64,000 nucleotides of DNA from Caballeronia turbans (GCA_001544655.2 FCOD02000008.1:186001-250000); one strand, 5' to 3'. Positions 1-8,600 are shown, numbered from the stretch's first letter. Numbers and translations are program-made. The notes: a model not told the origin generated them from the letters alone.

Positions 1-222
1 CGCGGCGGCCTGGTATTCGACGCGGCCGATCTGATCAAGGACGCGGTTATCCTTCCGCAAGCCTTCCTGTCGGCCATGCGCGGCGACGACGAACAACAAT
101 TTCGACGGCACTGTATCGAGGCGATGACGCGCGACGAGTCGCTGGACTTCATCATCGACACGCTCAAGGTCATCGCCGTCGAGACCGCGCGCCTTGCGCA
201 AGCATCGAATGCACGGTCGTGA
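1..222 (+). CDS. cas1: Type I-F CRISPR-associated endonuclease Cas1, 3' part only
   Basis: The window opens inside this gene; 73 codons read in frame from base 1 to the TGA at 220-222. Cas1 is the spacer-integrating nuclease of the CRISPR adaptation complex. The visible part matches the C-terminal helical domain of subtype I-F Cas1: a run reading FDAADLIKDAVILPQAF, then an AMRGDDEQQFRRHC segment and a terminal DFIIDTLK helix. Its stop overlaps the GTG start of the next gene, the translational coupling normally seen between cas1 and cas2-3 in I-F operons. Whether the 5' part is intact cannot be judged here. The subtype assignment rests on this residue pattern plus the neighbouring cas2-3 and csy1 genes. 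Confidence 0.85.
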   Translation, partial: RGGLVFDAADLIKDAVILPQAFLSAMRGDDEQQFRRHCIEAMTRDESLDFIIDTLKVIAVETARLAQASNARS

Positions 223-1328
223 ACGTCCTGTTCGTCTCCCAATGCACCAAACGCGCGCTGAGCGAAACGCGGCGTATTCTCGACCAGTTCGCCGAGCGGC
301 GCGGCGAGCGCACCTGGCAGACGCCTATCACCCATGCCGGGCTGGATACGGTACGCAAGCTATTGCGGCAGAGCGCGAGAAAGAACACTGCTGTCGCCTG
401 CCACTGGATACGCGGGCGCGATCACAGCGAGTTGATGTGGATCGTCGGGGATGCGCGGCAGTTCAATGAAGAGGGCGCCGTACCGACGAATACGACGGTG
501 AATGACGTGCTGCGCGTCGAAGATGAAAGCACGTGGCACCGGCTACCGGAAGTGTCGTCACTGAGCGCGCTGGCCGCGCTGTTGCATGATCTGGGCAAGG
601 CGACGCAAGCATTTCAGGAACGGCTGCGCGAGCCTCGCGCACAGGAGCGTAACCATTATCGCCACGAATGGGTGTCGGTGCGCTTGTTTCAGGCATTCGT
701 TGGCGATACTCACGACGACGCGGACTGGTTGAACCGCCTCGCATCCTGCACGGATCCGCAGATCGACGCGAAGGCGTTCGAGGCGCAGTGGCTCGATCAT
801 CGAGAAGGCCGCCTCGTGCGGGACGGCCTGGACAGAACAGAAGCCCAAGATGGCTTACCGTTCGCGACGTTGCCGCCGCTGGCGCAGACCGTGGCCTGGC
901 TCATCTTGACGCATCATCGGATGCCTTGCATGCCCGTGCCGCAGGCGCTCGGAAGCTCGGACGACGATATCGAACACCCGCGAGATCGTTGGCGCCGTTT
1001 CGGCGCCCATATCAACAGTGTCAATCGACATCACCTGCGCGACTTGCTTGCGCAGATCACCGCGGACTGGAACGAGCCGCGCGAAGCAGCGGACCGTGCC
1101 ACGGTGGCGCGGCATTGGCGCTTTCCGTGCGGCTTGCCAGTCGCTACCGTTTCCTGGCGCAAGCAAGCCGCGCGGTATGCACGCAAGCTACTGGAGATAC
1201 CTGGCGCGACGACAACCCCAGCCGCATTGGACGATCCGTTCGTGATGCACGTATCGCGGCTATGTCTGATGCTGGCCGATCATCACTACTCCAGCATTGA
1301 AGATGAGGCGCGTCGTGCGACATTCTAG
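219..1328 (+). pseudogene. cas3: Type I-F Cas2-Cas3 fusion, truncated after the HD nuclease domain
   Basis: Starts at GTG 219, overlapping the cas1 stop. Residues 1-100 form the small Cas2-like domain that is fused to Cas3 only in subtype I-F. An HD nuclease domain follows, with HD at residues 123-124 in LLHDLGKATQAF and a later THH motif. Full-length I-F Cas2-3 is roughly 1,050-1,100 residues; this frame stops at 369, so the whole SF2 helicase part and C-terminal domain are missing. The break falls where IS3-family transposase sequence begins. Without the helicase the protein should not degrade target DNA. The Cas2-like part could in theory still fold and pair with Cas1. I call it a disrupted gene. 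Confidence 0.88.
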
Positions 1329-1850
1329 AAAAGGCCGCCGAGTACTTTGCGAACGGACTACGGCAAGGTACGCGTTCATGCAAGCCCATGTCAAAGACCA
1401 TTGTCTGCGCACGATGTGCCGGATACTCGGCGCTCATCGCAGCGGCCATTACGCGCCTTGCAGCGTCAGTTGGGCAATGCGCGCAAGCGCGAGAATGAGC
1501 GGCTGCTGGGTCTGATCAAGCATCACAGACTGGCCAGGGGAGGCGTCTACGGTTACCGCAAAGTCACGATAGATTTGCGGGAAATCGGGCGAGACGGGCG
1601 GCCGCCACCGCGTATTCCAACTATTACGAAGCGAAGGCCTGTGCGCGGAGGTTGGCTACGGTGGCAAGCCGGGATATCACGGTGGTCTGCTCGGTGCTGT
1701 TGCCAATCTATGAACCGGACCTTCACGCCTGATGCTGCCACTCCAATGCCGTGGCAGAGAGATTTTTCATGCGCTGAATAAAGGACGAGTCGAATGCACT
1801 GACCGATTCCTGTCCTTGCGTTTCCGAGCGGTGTGTACCGTGCAAAGTCA
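1329..1850 (+). mobile_element. IS3-family insertion sequence remnant (OrfB transposase, frameshifted and internally deleted)
   Basis: Broken pieces of an IS3-family OrfB can be read in changing frames. Around 1368-1455 the frame gives AFMQAHVKDHCLRTMCRILG, the usual start of OrfB. Around 1470-1600 another frame gives RENERLLGLIKHH and VYGYRKVTIDLREIG, the region before the integrase core. Around 1710-1735 there is NRTFTPDAA. Around 1735-1800 NAVAERFF, part of the end of the DDE domain, appears with a one-base frame change. Most of the catalytic core is missing. No clean terminal inverted repeats were found. It is a dead element lying exactly where cas2-3 loses its helicase part, so its insertion followed by deletion probably broke that gene. 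Confidence 0.75.
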
Positions 1851-1871
1851 ATTTTATAGTGAGGAAATGGA

Positions 1872-3077
1872 ATGGAGAAATCGAATATAAAAGAACAACA
1901 TTCAAGCTTCCGTGCGGCAATCGATGCATTCCTGAGGGACCGCCTGCAGACGAAGCTCGACAAACTCGATGTCGAAGATCCCAAGCGACCAGAGCTCATC
2001 GCTGAACATCGGCGTGATACGTGGCTAAAGAGCGCAGCACGGCGCGTGATGCAAATTCAAGCCGTCACACATTCGCTCAAAGCTATCCACCCCGACGCAC
2101 GCGGTACGAACCTATACGTGAGCCCCTCGGATCTGCATGAGCACGATCTGGTTGGGACTCACGCGCTGGGTAGCCACTTCGTCATGGACGTAGTGGGTAA
2201 CGCAGCGGCACTTGACGTGTATAAGTTGCTTCGACTTGAGGTCGGCGGACGCACTCTCCTGCAGGCGCTCACTGCCAACGACGACGAAGCCTTGCAGGCG
2301 CTGGACGACGATCCTGCGCAAGCCCAATCGTTGCGCGAAGCGCTGATCAGCCTCACATCGGAACGAGAGGGCGGAATCGCATCGCATACCCGCGCCAAAC
2401 AGCTGTATTGGCTCGTAGGCGACGACGCCGAGGACGATGCTCAGTACCATCTCATCGCGCCGCTTTACGCTACGTCGCTCGCTCATGTCGTGCACGAGGA
2501 GATGCAAGAGGCCCGCTTCGGTGAAGCCAATAGATTGGCACGCCACGCGCGGCGAGAAGGCTTGCCACACGACGGCGTTTATCGCGAATACCGTGATCTT
2601 GCTGTGCAAAAACTAGGCGGTACTAAACCGCAAAATGTATCCCAATTGAATAGTGACCGCGGCGGGATCAAATACCTCTTGTCTTCGCTGCCACCCGTAT
2701 GGCAAATCCGGCGTAGCGTCCTTCCGGTCAACGCGAAGTCGATCTTCGACAGAACCTTTGGCGCGCGTCCTGCAGTGCGTGCGGCGATACGCGTATTGCA
2801 ACGCCTTTTGCTCAGCGAACGGCCGAAGAACATGGATACCCGCGATCGCCGCGACGAGTTGGTGGACAGACTCATCAACGAACTGAACAGCTACGCCGAG
2901 GAACTCGACCTGCGCAATCTCGAACAAGGTGTTGAGCAGATGAAGCGCGTCGCGAGTCAGGACGTCGATATGAAGATCGAACCGACCGACGTGCCGGGCG
3001 AAAGCGATGTCGTGCTGTCACTCAAGCGAGCAAAGCCGTGGTCGCTCATACGCCGCGACGAACAGTCCCTTACCTGA
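1872..3077 (+). CDS. csy1: Type I-F Cascade subunit Csy1 (Cas8f), with an altered C terminus
   Basis: Csy1 is the large subunit of the type I-F crRNA surveillance complex and normally binds the crRNA 5' handle with Csy2. The start ATG 1872 has a GAGGAAATGG ribosome-binding stretch just upstream. Family landmarks are AARRVMQIQAVTHSLK near residue 60, DVVGNAAALDVYKLLRLEV near 115-135, and the highly typical EYRDLAVQKLGGTKPQNVSQ near 235-255 followed by SLPPVW. After about residue 345 similarity is lost, and the last 20 residues are encoded opposite the end of vgrG. Usual length is about 430-450 residues; this one is 401 with a foreign tail. csy2, csy3 and cas6f do not follow, so it has no partners in this window. 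Confidence 0.85.
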   Translation: MEKSNIKEQHSSFRAAIDAFLRDRLQTKLDKLDVEDPKRPELIAEHRRDTWLKSAARRVMQIQAVTHSLKAIHPDARGTNLYVSPSDLHEHDLVGTHALGSHFVMDVVGNAAALDVYKLLRLEVGGRTLLQALTANDDEALQALDDDPAQAQSLREALISLTSEREGGIASHTRAKQLYWLVGDDAEDDAQYHLIAPLYATSLAHVVHEEMQEARFGEANRLARHARREGLPHDGVYREYRDLAVQKLGGTKPQNVSQLNSDRGGIKYLLSSLPPVWQIRRSVLPVNAKSIFDRTFGARPAVRAAIRVLQRLLLSERPKNMDTRDRRDELVDRLINELNSYAEELDLRNLEQGVEQMKRVASQDVDMKIEPTDVPGESDVVLSLKRAKPWSLIRRDEQSLT

Positions 3078-4697
3078 TCGGATCGCACCGTAACCCGATG
3101 ACCTCAGCTCAAAACCTTCACCTCTCTTTTCCAAATTGGAATCGACGAGGTGCCCAAGATTGAGCTGCGACTTGCCCGAGTGCTCGGTGCTGAGCTTGAT
3201 GCCCTCCTCACCGGCCCAGTCTTCCATCCTGAGCTTATTGTTGCTCTGCGTGCGGACGACATTTCTTGACAACCATCGACGATCGTTCGTGATGTGATCA
3301 ACCGCCTGGCTGTTATGATGGAAGCCCAAAATTTCAGGCTTATCCGGATCTCCATCCCGGAATCCGATGACCGCCTCCGAGCCGTCCAGGCCGGGAAAGT
3401 GAAAACCCGTTTGCAACGCACCCGCGAACGGCTTGGCCAGGCGCAGCGGTACACTCTCGCCGCCCTGAGGCCACTCATCAAAGTCCACATCGAAACGAAT
3501 TGTGTAATAGCCGGCGGCCGTCAAATACGCGTATTTATATTTGTCAGGACTTGTCACGCGACCACTGAGTGTGCCCGCGATTTTCGGCCACTTCGATTCG
3601 TCAATCTTTAGGCGGAAACGTCGATCCGCAGGAATCGCCTTGAACGTGTTGCTGTACGCCTTGTCTCGCGCGCCGCGGTGCGTGACCTCGATGGCGACCA
3701 GCCCGCTTTCCGCATCCGGCAACTCGGTATCTGTGCGGAACACACGCCCGCACCGAAGCTCTTGCACGTTGCTTTGACCTTCGAACAGCACCTGCCAGCA
3801 GATCGCTTCCTCATGATAGAGTTGCGCCTTGCGCTGGGCTTCCCCCTGGTCCACATGCGCGGTTCCATAGACATAAGGGGTGCCGTACGTCGTCGGATCT
3901 TGCGGTGCGACGCTCTCCTCAGCCCTGAAACGTTCGTAGGCTTTCTCGGGGTTATAGTCGGCGACTACGATTGATCGCGGCACGACCTGCGTGTGATATT
4001 CGAGCTCGGACACCGACTCGACTGCCGCTTCGAGCCCTGCATTTTCGCGATAGTGGACCACGCGCGCGGGATCATAAATGTAGTGATCTATGTCATCCGC
4101 AAAGACGATCCGGTCCCCGTATTCGGTCTCTTCGATGTACAGATAGACGCCAGCCTTCGCCATCAACATCTGCACGTACGCTAAGTCATCCTGAGCGTAT
4201 TGAAAACGGAAAAGCGTCTGCGGATATTGACCACGTAGCCGAAAAATATACTGATGGGACTTGAACCCATGACGCAACAGCATCGCTTCCAGAATTTGCG
4301 GAATCGTCTTGTGCTGGTAAATTTTTGTATCACGCACCCCCTGGAGCCGCGCCAGCCGGGATTTGATCACGACTTCATAGCTGACAAAATCGTGAGTCGT
4401 CTTCAGCTTGGAAAACGCGGCGATGAAGCCGGAAAACTTCCGCTTCACTCCGTCATCCGACGTGAATGAGAAGCTCGCTTCGCGATTCAGGTAATCGCGG
4501 CGCGAGATAGCGCGGGGATGCGAAATCCGAATAGAAATCGTGACTGGATCGCCCATGCGCTCCGTGATGTCATACGACGCGACCGACAGAAGCCCCGCGC
4601 TTTCGGTTCCCGGCACATCAAGATAGCTGGCCTGACGCCCGCTGACAGCGAACGCCCGACTCGCGGCATGCTCCGTTTGGTCCAATACGCTGGACAT
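3018..4697 (-). CDS. vgrG: Type VI secretion system spike protein VgrG, C-terminally shortened
   Basis: VgrG (TssI) trimers form the puncturing tip of the T6SS tube and carry effectors. The chosen start at 4697 has AAGGAG nine bases upstream; the frame stays open further up but without a better site. The 559-residue protein shows the gp27-like part at about residues 20-380 (LRGQYPQTLFRFQYAQDDLA, then FADDIDHYIY) and the gp5 OB-fold near 400-480 (FHFPGLDGSEAVIGFRDGDP). It ends soon after SGYGAIRSGKGLFVAA, a stretch that in longer VgrGs leads into the DUF2345 region and beta-helix. The last nine residues look unrelated to VgrG. No other tss genes are nearby, so this is an orphan, possibly still usable as a spike. 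Confidence 0.85.
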   Translation of the reverse strand: MSSVLDQTEHAASRAFAVSGRQASYLDVPGTESAGLLSVASYDITERMGDPVTISIRISHPRAISRRDYLNREASFSFTSDDGVKRKFSGFIAAFSKLKTTHDFVSYEVVIKSRLARLQGVRDTKIYQHKTIPQILEAMLLRHGFKSHQYIFRLRGQYPQTLFRFQYAQDDLAYVQMLMAKAGVYLYIEETEYGDRIVFADDIDHYIYDPARVVHYRENAGLEAAVESVSELEYHTQVVPRSIVVADYNPEKAYERFRAEESVAPQDPTTYGTPYVYGTAHVDQGEAQRKAQLYHEEAICWQVLFEGQSNVQELRCGRVFRTDTELPDAESGLVAIEVTHRGARDKAYSNTFKAIPADRRFRLKIDESKWPKIAGTLSGRVTSPDKYKYAYLTAAGYYTIRFDVDFDEWPQGGESVPLRLAKPFAGALQTGFHFPGLDGSEAVIGFRDGDPDKPEILGFHHNSQAVDHITNDRRWLSRNVVRTQSNNKLRMEDWAGEEGIKLSTEHSGKSQLNLGHLVDSNLEKRGEGFELRSSGYGAIRSGKGLFVAAYERPRLCSLE

Positions 4698-5059
4698 GGT
4701 TATACGCTCCTTCTTCTGCACTGCTATCGAAGCTTGCCCCAAGGCAAGCGGTGATCAGCCTCTCGCGCATGCGCGCGTTCAACGGCCGGAGCTTATCCGT
4801 TCCGATGCACGCGCAACAGATCAAACCATCTTAAAGGGCACAAATCCTTGCGGTTCGCCACGATTTTTCATCGCGCGGCAAATTTGAAACGAGCTTCGTG
4901 TGATACGTTCGCTCGAGTGAAGCCTCCGCATAGTCTCGCCAGGCTGCGCTGGCCCGATATGGCGAGCGGACCTCGCGTGGGATCCCAGGACATGGCCGCA
5001 GATTCTGAATCGGACTTCGAGCCGGTACAAGGTTGGATCCAGGAAATGAGGGAGAAGAT
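4698..5059. other. Intergenic region between divergent vgrG and PAAR genes
   Basis: These 362 bases separate the divergent vgrG and PAAR genes and should hold both promoters. The AAGGAG site for vgrG lies at the left edge and GGAG for the PAAR gene at 5051-5054. An open frame at 4848-5072 overlaps the PAAR start but has no recognisable product. No convincing -35/-10 pair, repeat or RNA gene was seen. Confidence 0.4.
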
Positions 5060-5335
5060 ATGGCAAAGTTGATGGCGCTGAAAGGTAACTTGACCACTAC
5101 CGGCGGCCGCGTGCTCGATGGGAACGACTCGATGCTCGATGGCGGAACGGCCGTTGCGCGCCACTTGGGGCTCGCGTCCTGTCCCCGGTGCGGCAAGAAT
5201 GGGACGATTTTGGGGAGCGCAACGAACTGGGGATTCGGAGGCACCCGAGGCGTCGTGGATGGCGACATCGTCATGTGCGAGTGCCCTCGCGGTGCTAATC
5301 GAGTGATTGCACGCTCGACAATCTTCGACGAGTGA
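5060..5335 (+). CDS. PAAR domain-containing protein (T6SS spike tip)
   Basis: This 91-residue protein has the compact PAAR fold signature: the N-terminal run AKLMALKGNLTTTGGRVLDG, a central CPRCGKNG, then GRGV-like VVDGDIVMCECPRGAN and a short tail. PAAR proteins sharpen the VgrG trimer and can recruit effectors. Start ATG 5060 is chosen because GGAG sits five bases upstream. It is a stand-alone PAAR with no fused toxin domain. It lies divergent from vgrG, so the two are probably one orphan T6SS spike module. No immunity or effector gene is recognised downstream. Confidence 0.82.
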   Translation: MAKLMALKGNLTTTGGRVLDGNDSMLDGGTAVARHLGLASCPRCGKNGTILGSATNWGFGGTRGVVDGDIVMCECPRGANRVIARSTIFDE

Positions 5336-5368
5336 GTCCCGCATAAGCTGTGCAGTCGGTACGAGGCA

Positions 5369-5537
5369 TCACGGTTCCTGCTTTCCTTCGCCCAGTTCGC
5401 GCGTCTCAATCACGCCCTCGCGTTCTGATTCGTAGACTTCCGTCTCGCCTGGTTCGAGCGTTGAGTCGTTCACGGTGTCCCGGTCGATAATCAGGCGCAC
5501 ACTGGTACCGCCCTGGTTTTTCGAACTTTAGTTTCAT
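5369..5537 (-). pseudogene. Possible small gene with a frameshift, unknown function
   Basis: An ATG at 5537 is preceded by ACGGAG. The frame begins MKLKFEK. Read straight on, it gives a 43-residue product rich in arginine that looks like noise. A change of one base at a run of five A residues (about 5519-5523) opens a more protein-like acidic frame with RLIIDRDTVNDS and EPGETEVYESEREGVIE, ending at 5369. This suggests a small gene of about 55 residues broken by a homopolymer indel. I do not recognise the family; position beside a PAAR gene suggests T6SS cargo or remnant, but this is only inference. Confidence 0.3.
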
Positions 5538-5571
5538 TGCTCCGTCTCCGGTTAGTGTTGCGATGACGGTC

Positions 5572-6001
5572 CATTGCGCGTGGACATCCCGCGCGATCGC
5601 GACGGTAGTTTCACGCCAAACCTCATCCCCAAGCACGAACGCCGCTTCACCGACTTCGATGACAAGATCATCGCGATGCACGCGCGCGGCATGACGATGC
5701 GCGAGATCCAGGCGTTTCTGGCCGAGCACTACGGCACGCAGGTGTCGCCCGAATTCATCAGCTCGGTCACCGATGCGGTGACGCAGGAAATCACCGCCTG
5801 GCAGTTCCCGGCCGCTCGAGCCCATGTACCCGGTCGTATTCTTCGATGCGCTGCGCGTGAAGATTCGCGATGAAGGCGTCGTGCGCAACAAGGCGATCTA
5901 CCTCGCCCTGGCCATCTTGCCCGACGGCACGCGCGATAATCTGGGCTTGTGGATCGAGCAGACCGAGGGCGCGAAGTTCTGGATGAAGGTCTTCAGCGAT
6001 C
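5572..6001 (+). mobile_element. IS256-family (Mutator type) transposase remnant
   Basis: Only the middle of a transposase is left. The first frame reads VDIPRDRDGSFTPNLIPKHE, then DDKIIAMHARGMTMREIQAF and SPEFISSVTDAV, typical of the region ahead of the IS256 catalytic core. A frame change near 5806-5815 follows. From 5824 a second frame gives MYPVVFFDALRVKIRDEG and LGLWIEQTEGAKFWMKVFSD, which contains the first catalytic Asp region. Similarity stops at about 6000. The N-terminal part, the later catalytic residues and both inverted repeats are missing, so the element is inactive. It is a second transposon relic in the same accessory block. Confidence 0.8.
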
Positions 6002-6343
6002 GATTAGTGAACCCTGCCGATCCGCTAAAATCATTGCCGGGATCGAGCGTCGCGCGCCGCTACCGACACCACGCGCTTGGCGGAAGGTGCCATGCTCGCA
6101 GGGTCATACTCCCATTGTCGGCTGTTTTGCTTTTGGGAAATCAAGGTGTTCACCCAGAAGGCGTCGGACGACCGAGAACGAACAGAGTATGACGCTGCGA
6201 AACGTAGGCTGGACAAGGCAGAGATTGTTGGCCCGTGTGGGTGCTGTGACCCGCCCGCGTCCCTGAATTGTCCCCGGACTGTCCCTGAAAGCCCTCGTCA
6301 GGGACACAAAACCGCTAACCGTTTGATATAACGAAGAAATGAA
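6002..6343. other. Unassigned accessory sequence next to the tRNA
   Basis: No coding region can be supported here. Several short open frames exist but none resembles a known protein. At about 6280-6310 there is an inverted repeat with arms TGTCCCTGA and TCAGGGACA around a nine-base loop, with another TGTCCCCGGA just before it. The segment lies directly beyond the 3' end of the tRNA gene, where integrated islands usually begin, but I found no integrase gene and no copy of the tRNA 3' end elsewhere in the block. Confidence 0.4.
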
Positions 6344-6420
6344 TGGTGGGCCGGGTGGGACTCGAACCCACTATCGGTCGATTATGAGTCGACAGCTTAT
6401 ACCAGTTAAGCTTCCGGCCC
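6344..6420 (-). tRNA. tRNA-Ile2 (CAU anticodon, lysidine type)
   Basis: The minus strand folds into a 77-base cloverleaf with encoded CCA: acceptor stem GGGCCGG/CCGGCCC, anticodon stem GTCGA/TCGAC with loop CTCATAA, and T arm GTGGG TTCGAGT CCCAC. A CAU anticodon can be tRNA-Met or tRNA-Ile2. The C4-G69 and C5-G68 pairs match the known recognition pattern of the lysidine synthetase TilS, favouring tRNA-Ile2. Several normally conserved core bases differ: A instead of U at position 8, T at 21 and A at 48. It lies only 15 bases beyond the rpoD terminator and borders the accessory block. Confidence 0.85.
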
Positions 6421-6435
6421 TTTAACGCGGAGGGC

Positions 6436-6464
6436 AAAAAGAAAGCGCCGATGTCGGCGCTTTC
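6436..6464 (-). terminator. Intrinsic terminator of rpoD
   Basis: On the minus strand GAAAGCGCCG and CGGCGCTTTC form a perfect 10-bp stem around ACAT, followed directly by five T residues. It lies 79 bases past the rpoD stop and just ahead of the tRNA gene. Confidence 0.85.
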
Positions 6465-6542
6465 TGTTACTTCCGAACATTGCGCGAGGCGACTGCGAAG
6501 GGTTGCGAGTTTGCCTCACAACGCCTCTCAAAACAAGTCCCG

Positions 6543-8600
6543 TCAGTTGCCTTCCAAAAACGACTTCAGCTTGTCCGACCGGCTCGGATGCCGCAGCTTG
6601 CGCAGCGCCTTCGCCTCGATCTGGCGTATCCGCTCGCGCGTCACGTCGAATTGCTTGCCGACCTCTTCGAGCGTGTGATCCGTGCTCATCTCGATGCCAA
6701 ACCGCATCCGCAGCACCTTCGCCTCGCGCGGCGTCAACGAATCGAGCACGTCCTTCACGACATCGCGCATCGACGCATGCAGCGCGGCATCGGAGGGCGC
6801 CACCGTGTTCGTATCCTCGATGAAGTCTCCGAGATGCGAATCGTCGTCATCGCCGATAGGCGTCTCCATGGAGATCGGCTCCTTCGCGATCTTCATGATC
6901 TTGCGGATCTTGTCCTCCGGCATCTCCATCTTCTCGGCAAGCGTCGCCGGATCCGGTTCGAGGCCGGTTTCCTGCAGAATCTGTCGCGAGATCCGGTTCA
7001 TCTTGTTGATCGTCTCGATCATGTGAACCGGAATGCGGATCGTGCGCGCCTGGTCCGCGATCGAGCGCGTGATGGCCTGGCGGATCCACCACGTCGCGTA
7101 GGTCGAGAACTTGTAGCCACGACGATATTCGAACTTGTCCACCGCCTTCATCAGACCGATGTTGCCTTCCTGGATCAGATCGAGGAACTGCAGCCCGCGG
7201 TTCGTGTACTTCTTCGCAATGGAAATTACGAGACGCAAGTTCGCCTCGGTCATTTCGCGCTTCGCCTGACGGGCCTTCAATTCGCCCGCCGCCATCTGAC
7301 GGTTGGTTTCCTTCAGGTCCTTCAGCGGCAACACGACCCGCGCCTGAAGATCCAGCAGACGCTGCTGCTGCTCGCGGATAGCCGGAATATTGCGCTCCAG
7401 CACCGCGCTGTACTCATGCCCTTCCGCGACGACCTTGTCGGACCATTCGAGATCCGTCTCGTTGCCGGGGAAGCGCGTGATGAACTCCGCGCGCGGCATG
7501 CCGCACTTGTCGACGACTGTGTGCAGTATCTGTCGCTCGACCTGGCGCACCTCATCGACCTGCGCGCGCAACGTATCGCACAGACGCTCGACGGTGCGCG
7601 CCGTGAAGCGGATGTTCATGAGCTCCGTCTGGATGGCTTCCTGCGCCTTCAGATAGGCCTTCGACTTGTAGCCTTCCTTCTCGTAGGCGCGGCGCATCTT
7701 GTCGAACCATTCGCTGATGAGCCCGAACTTCTCGAGCGACTGGGTCTTGAGGGCTTCGAGTTGCGCGGCGTTCGCGCTCGCCTGCGCGCTGCCGTCGTCC
7801 TCTTCTTCCTCTTCCTCGTCGCCCTCTTCCTCGGATTCCTCGTCTTCGGACTCGATCGCCTCGGCTTCCTGTTCGGAGAAACCATCGGTGTCCTGGGCGT
7901 TCGGGTCGATCAGGCCGTCCACGAGTTCATCGACGCGCACTTCTTCGTTCTGCACACGCTCGGCCATCGCGAGGATATCGGCGATGGTCGTCGGGCACGC
8001 TGAGATCGCCATGACCATGTGCTTCAGGCCATCCTCGATACGCTTCGCGATCTCGATTTCGCCTTCGCGCGTCAGCAACTCGACCGTGCCCATCTCGCGC
8101 ATGTACATGCGCACCGGATCAGTGGTGCGGCCGAATTCGGAATCGACAGTGGATAGCGCGACTTCCGCTTCTTCCTCGACCTCATCGTCGGACGAGGCAT
8201 TCGGCGCGTTGTCGTTCAGAAGCAGGGTCTCGGCATCCGGCGCTTGTTCGTACACCGCCACGCCCATGTCATTGAACGTGCTGATGATGCCTTCGATCGC
8301 CTCGGTTTCCGTGAAGTTGTCCGGGAGGTGATCGTTGATTTCACCGTAAGTGAGGAAACCGCGCTCCTTGCCGAGCTTGATGAGCGCGCGCAGTTTCGAG
8401 CGCCGCTCTTCGAGTTCCTCCACGGTACCGGGCGCGCTCGACGAGAACGCGTCCTTCAGGAGCGCTTTTTCCTTCGCGCGGCGATCGCGAGCCTTGGCCT
8501 TTTCGACCTTCGCCGCAGGCGCGGCGCCGGACTCTGCGTTTTGCACTGCGTCGTCTTCGACGGATACATCGTTCAGCTTTTTCGTCATGGAGTTCGCCAT
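6543..8600 (-). CDS. rpoD: RNA polymerase primary sigma factor RpoD (sigma-70)
   Basis: RpoD directs RNA polymerase to housekeeping promoters. The 685-residue protein shows region 1.1 at the N terminus, region 1.2 with [20 protein letters not shown] near 158-178, region 2 with [16 protein letters not shown] and [20 protein letters not shown], region 3, and region 4 with [14 protein letters not shown] and [21 protein letters not shown] strongly acidic stretch lies at about residues 246-269 in the non-conserved region. Start 8600 ([10 protein letters not shown]) was chosen because residues upstream of it look non-coding; ATG 8588 is an alternative. It follows dnaG on the same strand but with a 450-base gap and its own -10-like element. 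Confidence 0.97.
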   Translation of the reverse strand: MANSMTKKLNDVSVEDDAVQNAESGAAPAAKVEKAKARDRRAKEKALLKDAFSSSAPGTVEELEERRSKLRALIKLGKERGFLTYGEINDHLPDNFTETEAIEGIISTFNDMGVAVYEQAPDAETLLLNDNAPNASSDDEVEEEAEVALSTVDSEFGRTTDPVRMYMREMGTVELLTREGEIEIAKRIEDGLKHMVMAISACPTTIADILAMAERVQNEEVRVDELVDGLIDPNAQDTDGFSEQEAEAIESEDEESEEEGDEEEEEEDDGSAQASANAAQLEALKTQSLEKFGLISEWFDKMRRAYEKEGYKSKAYLKAQEAIQTELMNIRFTARTVERLCDTLRAQVDEVRQVERQILHTVVDKCGMPRAEFITRFPGNETDLEWSDKVVAEGHEYSAVLERNIPAIREQQQRLLDLQARVVLPLKDLKETNRQMAAGELKARQAKREMTEANLRLVISIAKKYTNRGLQFLDLIQEGNIGLMKAVDKFEYRRGYKFSTYATWWIRQAITRSIADQARTIRIPVHMIETINKMNRISRQILQETGLEPDPATLAEKMEMPEDKIRKIMKIAKEPISMETPIGDDDDSHLGDFIEDTNTVAPSDAALHASMRDVVKDVLDSLTPREAKVLRMRFGIEMSTDHTLEEVGKQFDVTRERIRQIEAKALRKLRHPSRSDKLKSFLEGN

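Noticed and set aside
4848-5072. Open frame overlapping the PAAR start
   Set aside because: No recognisable protein and it overlaps the better supported PAAR start; probably chance.
6104-6331. Short open frames beside the tRNA that might be integrase remnants
   Set aside because: No integrase motif such as the RHRY residues could be seen in any frame.
1-6343. CRISPR array near the cas genes
   Set aside because: I looked for regularly spaced near-28-base repeats around the cas fragments and found none in the window.
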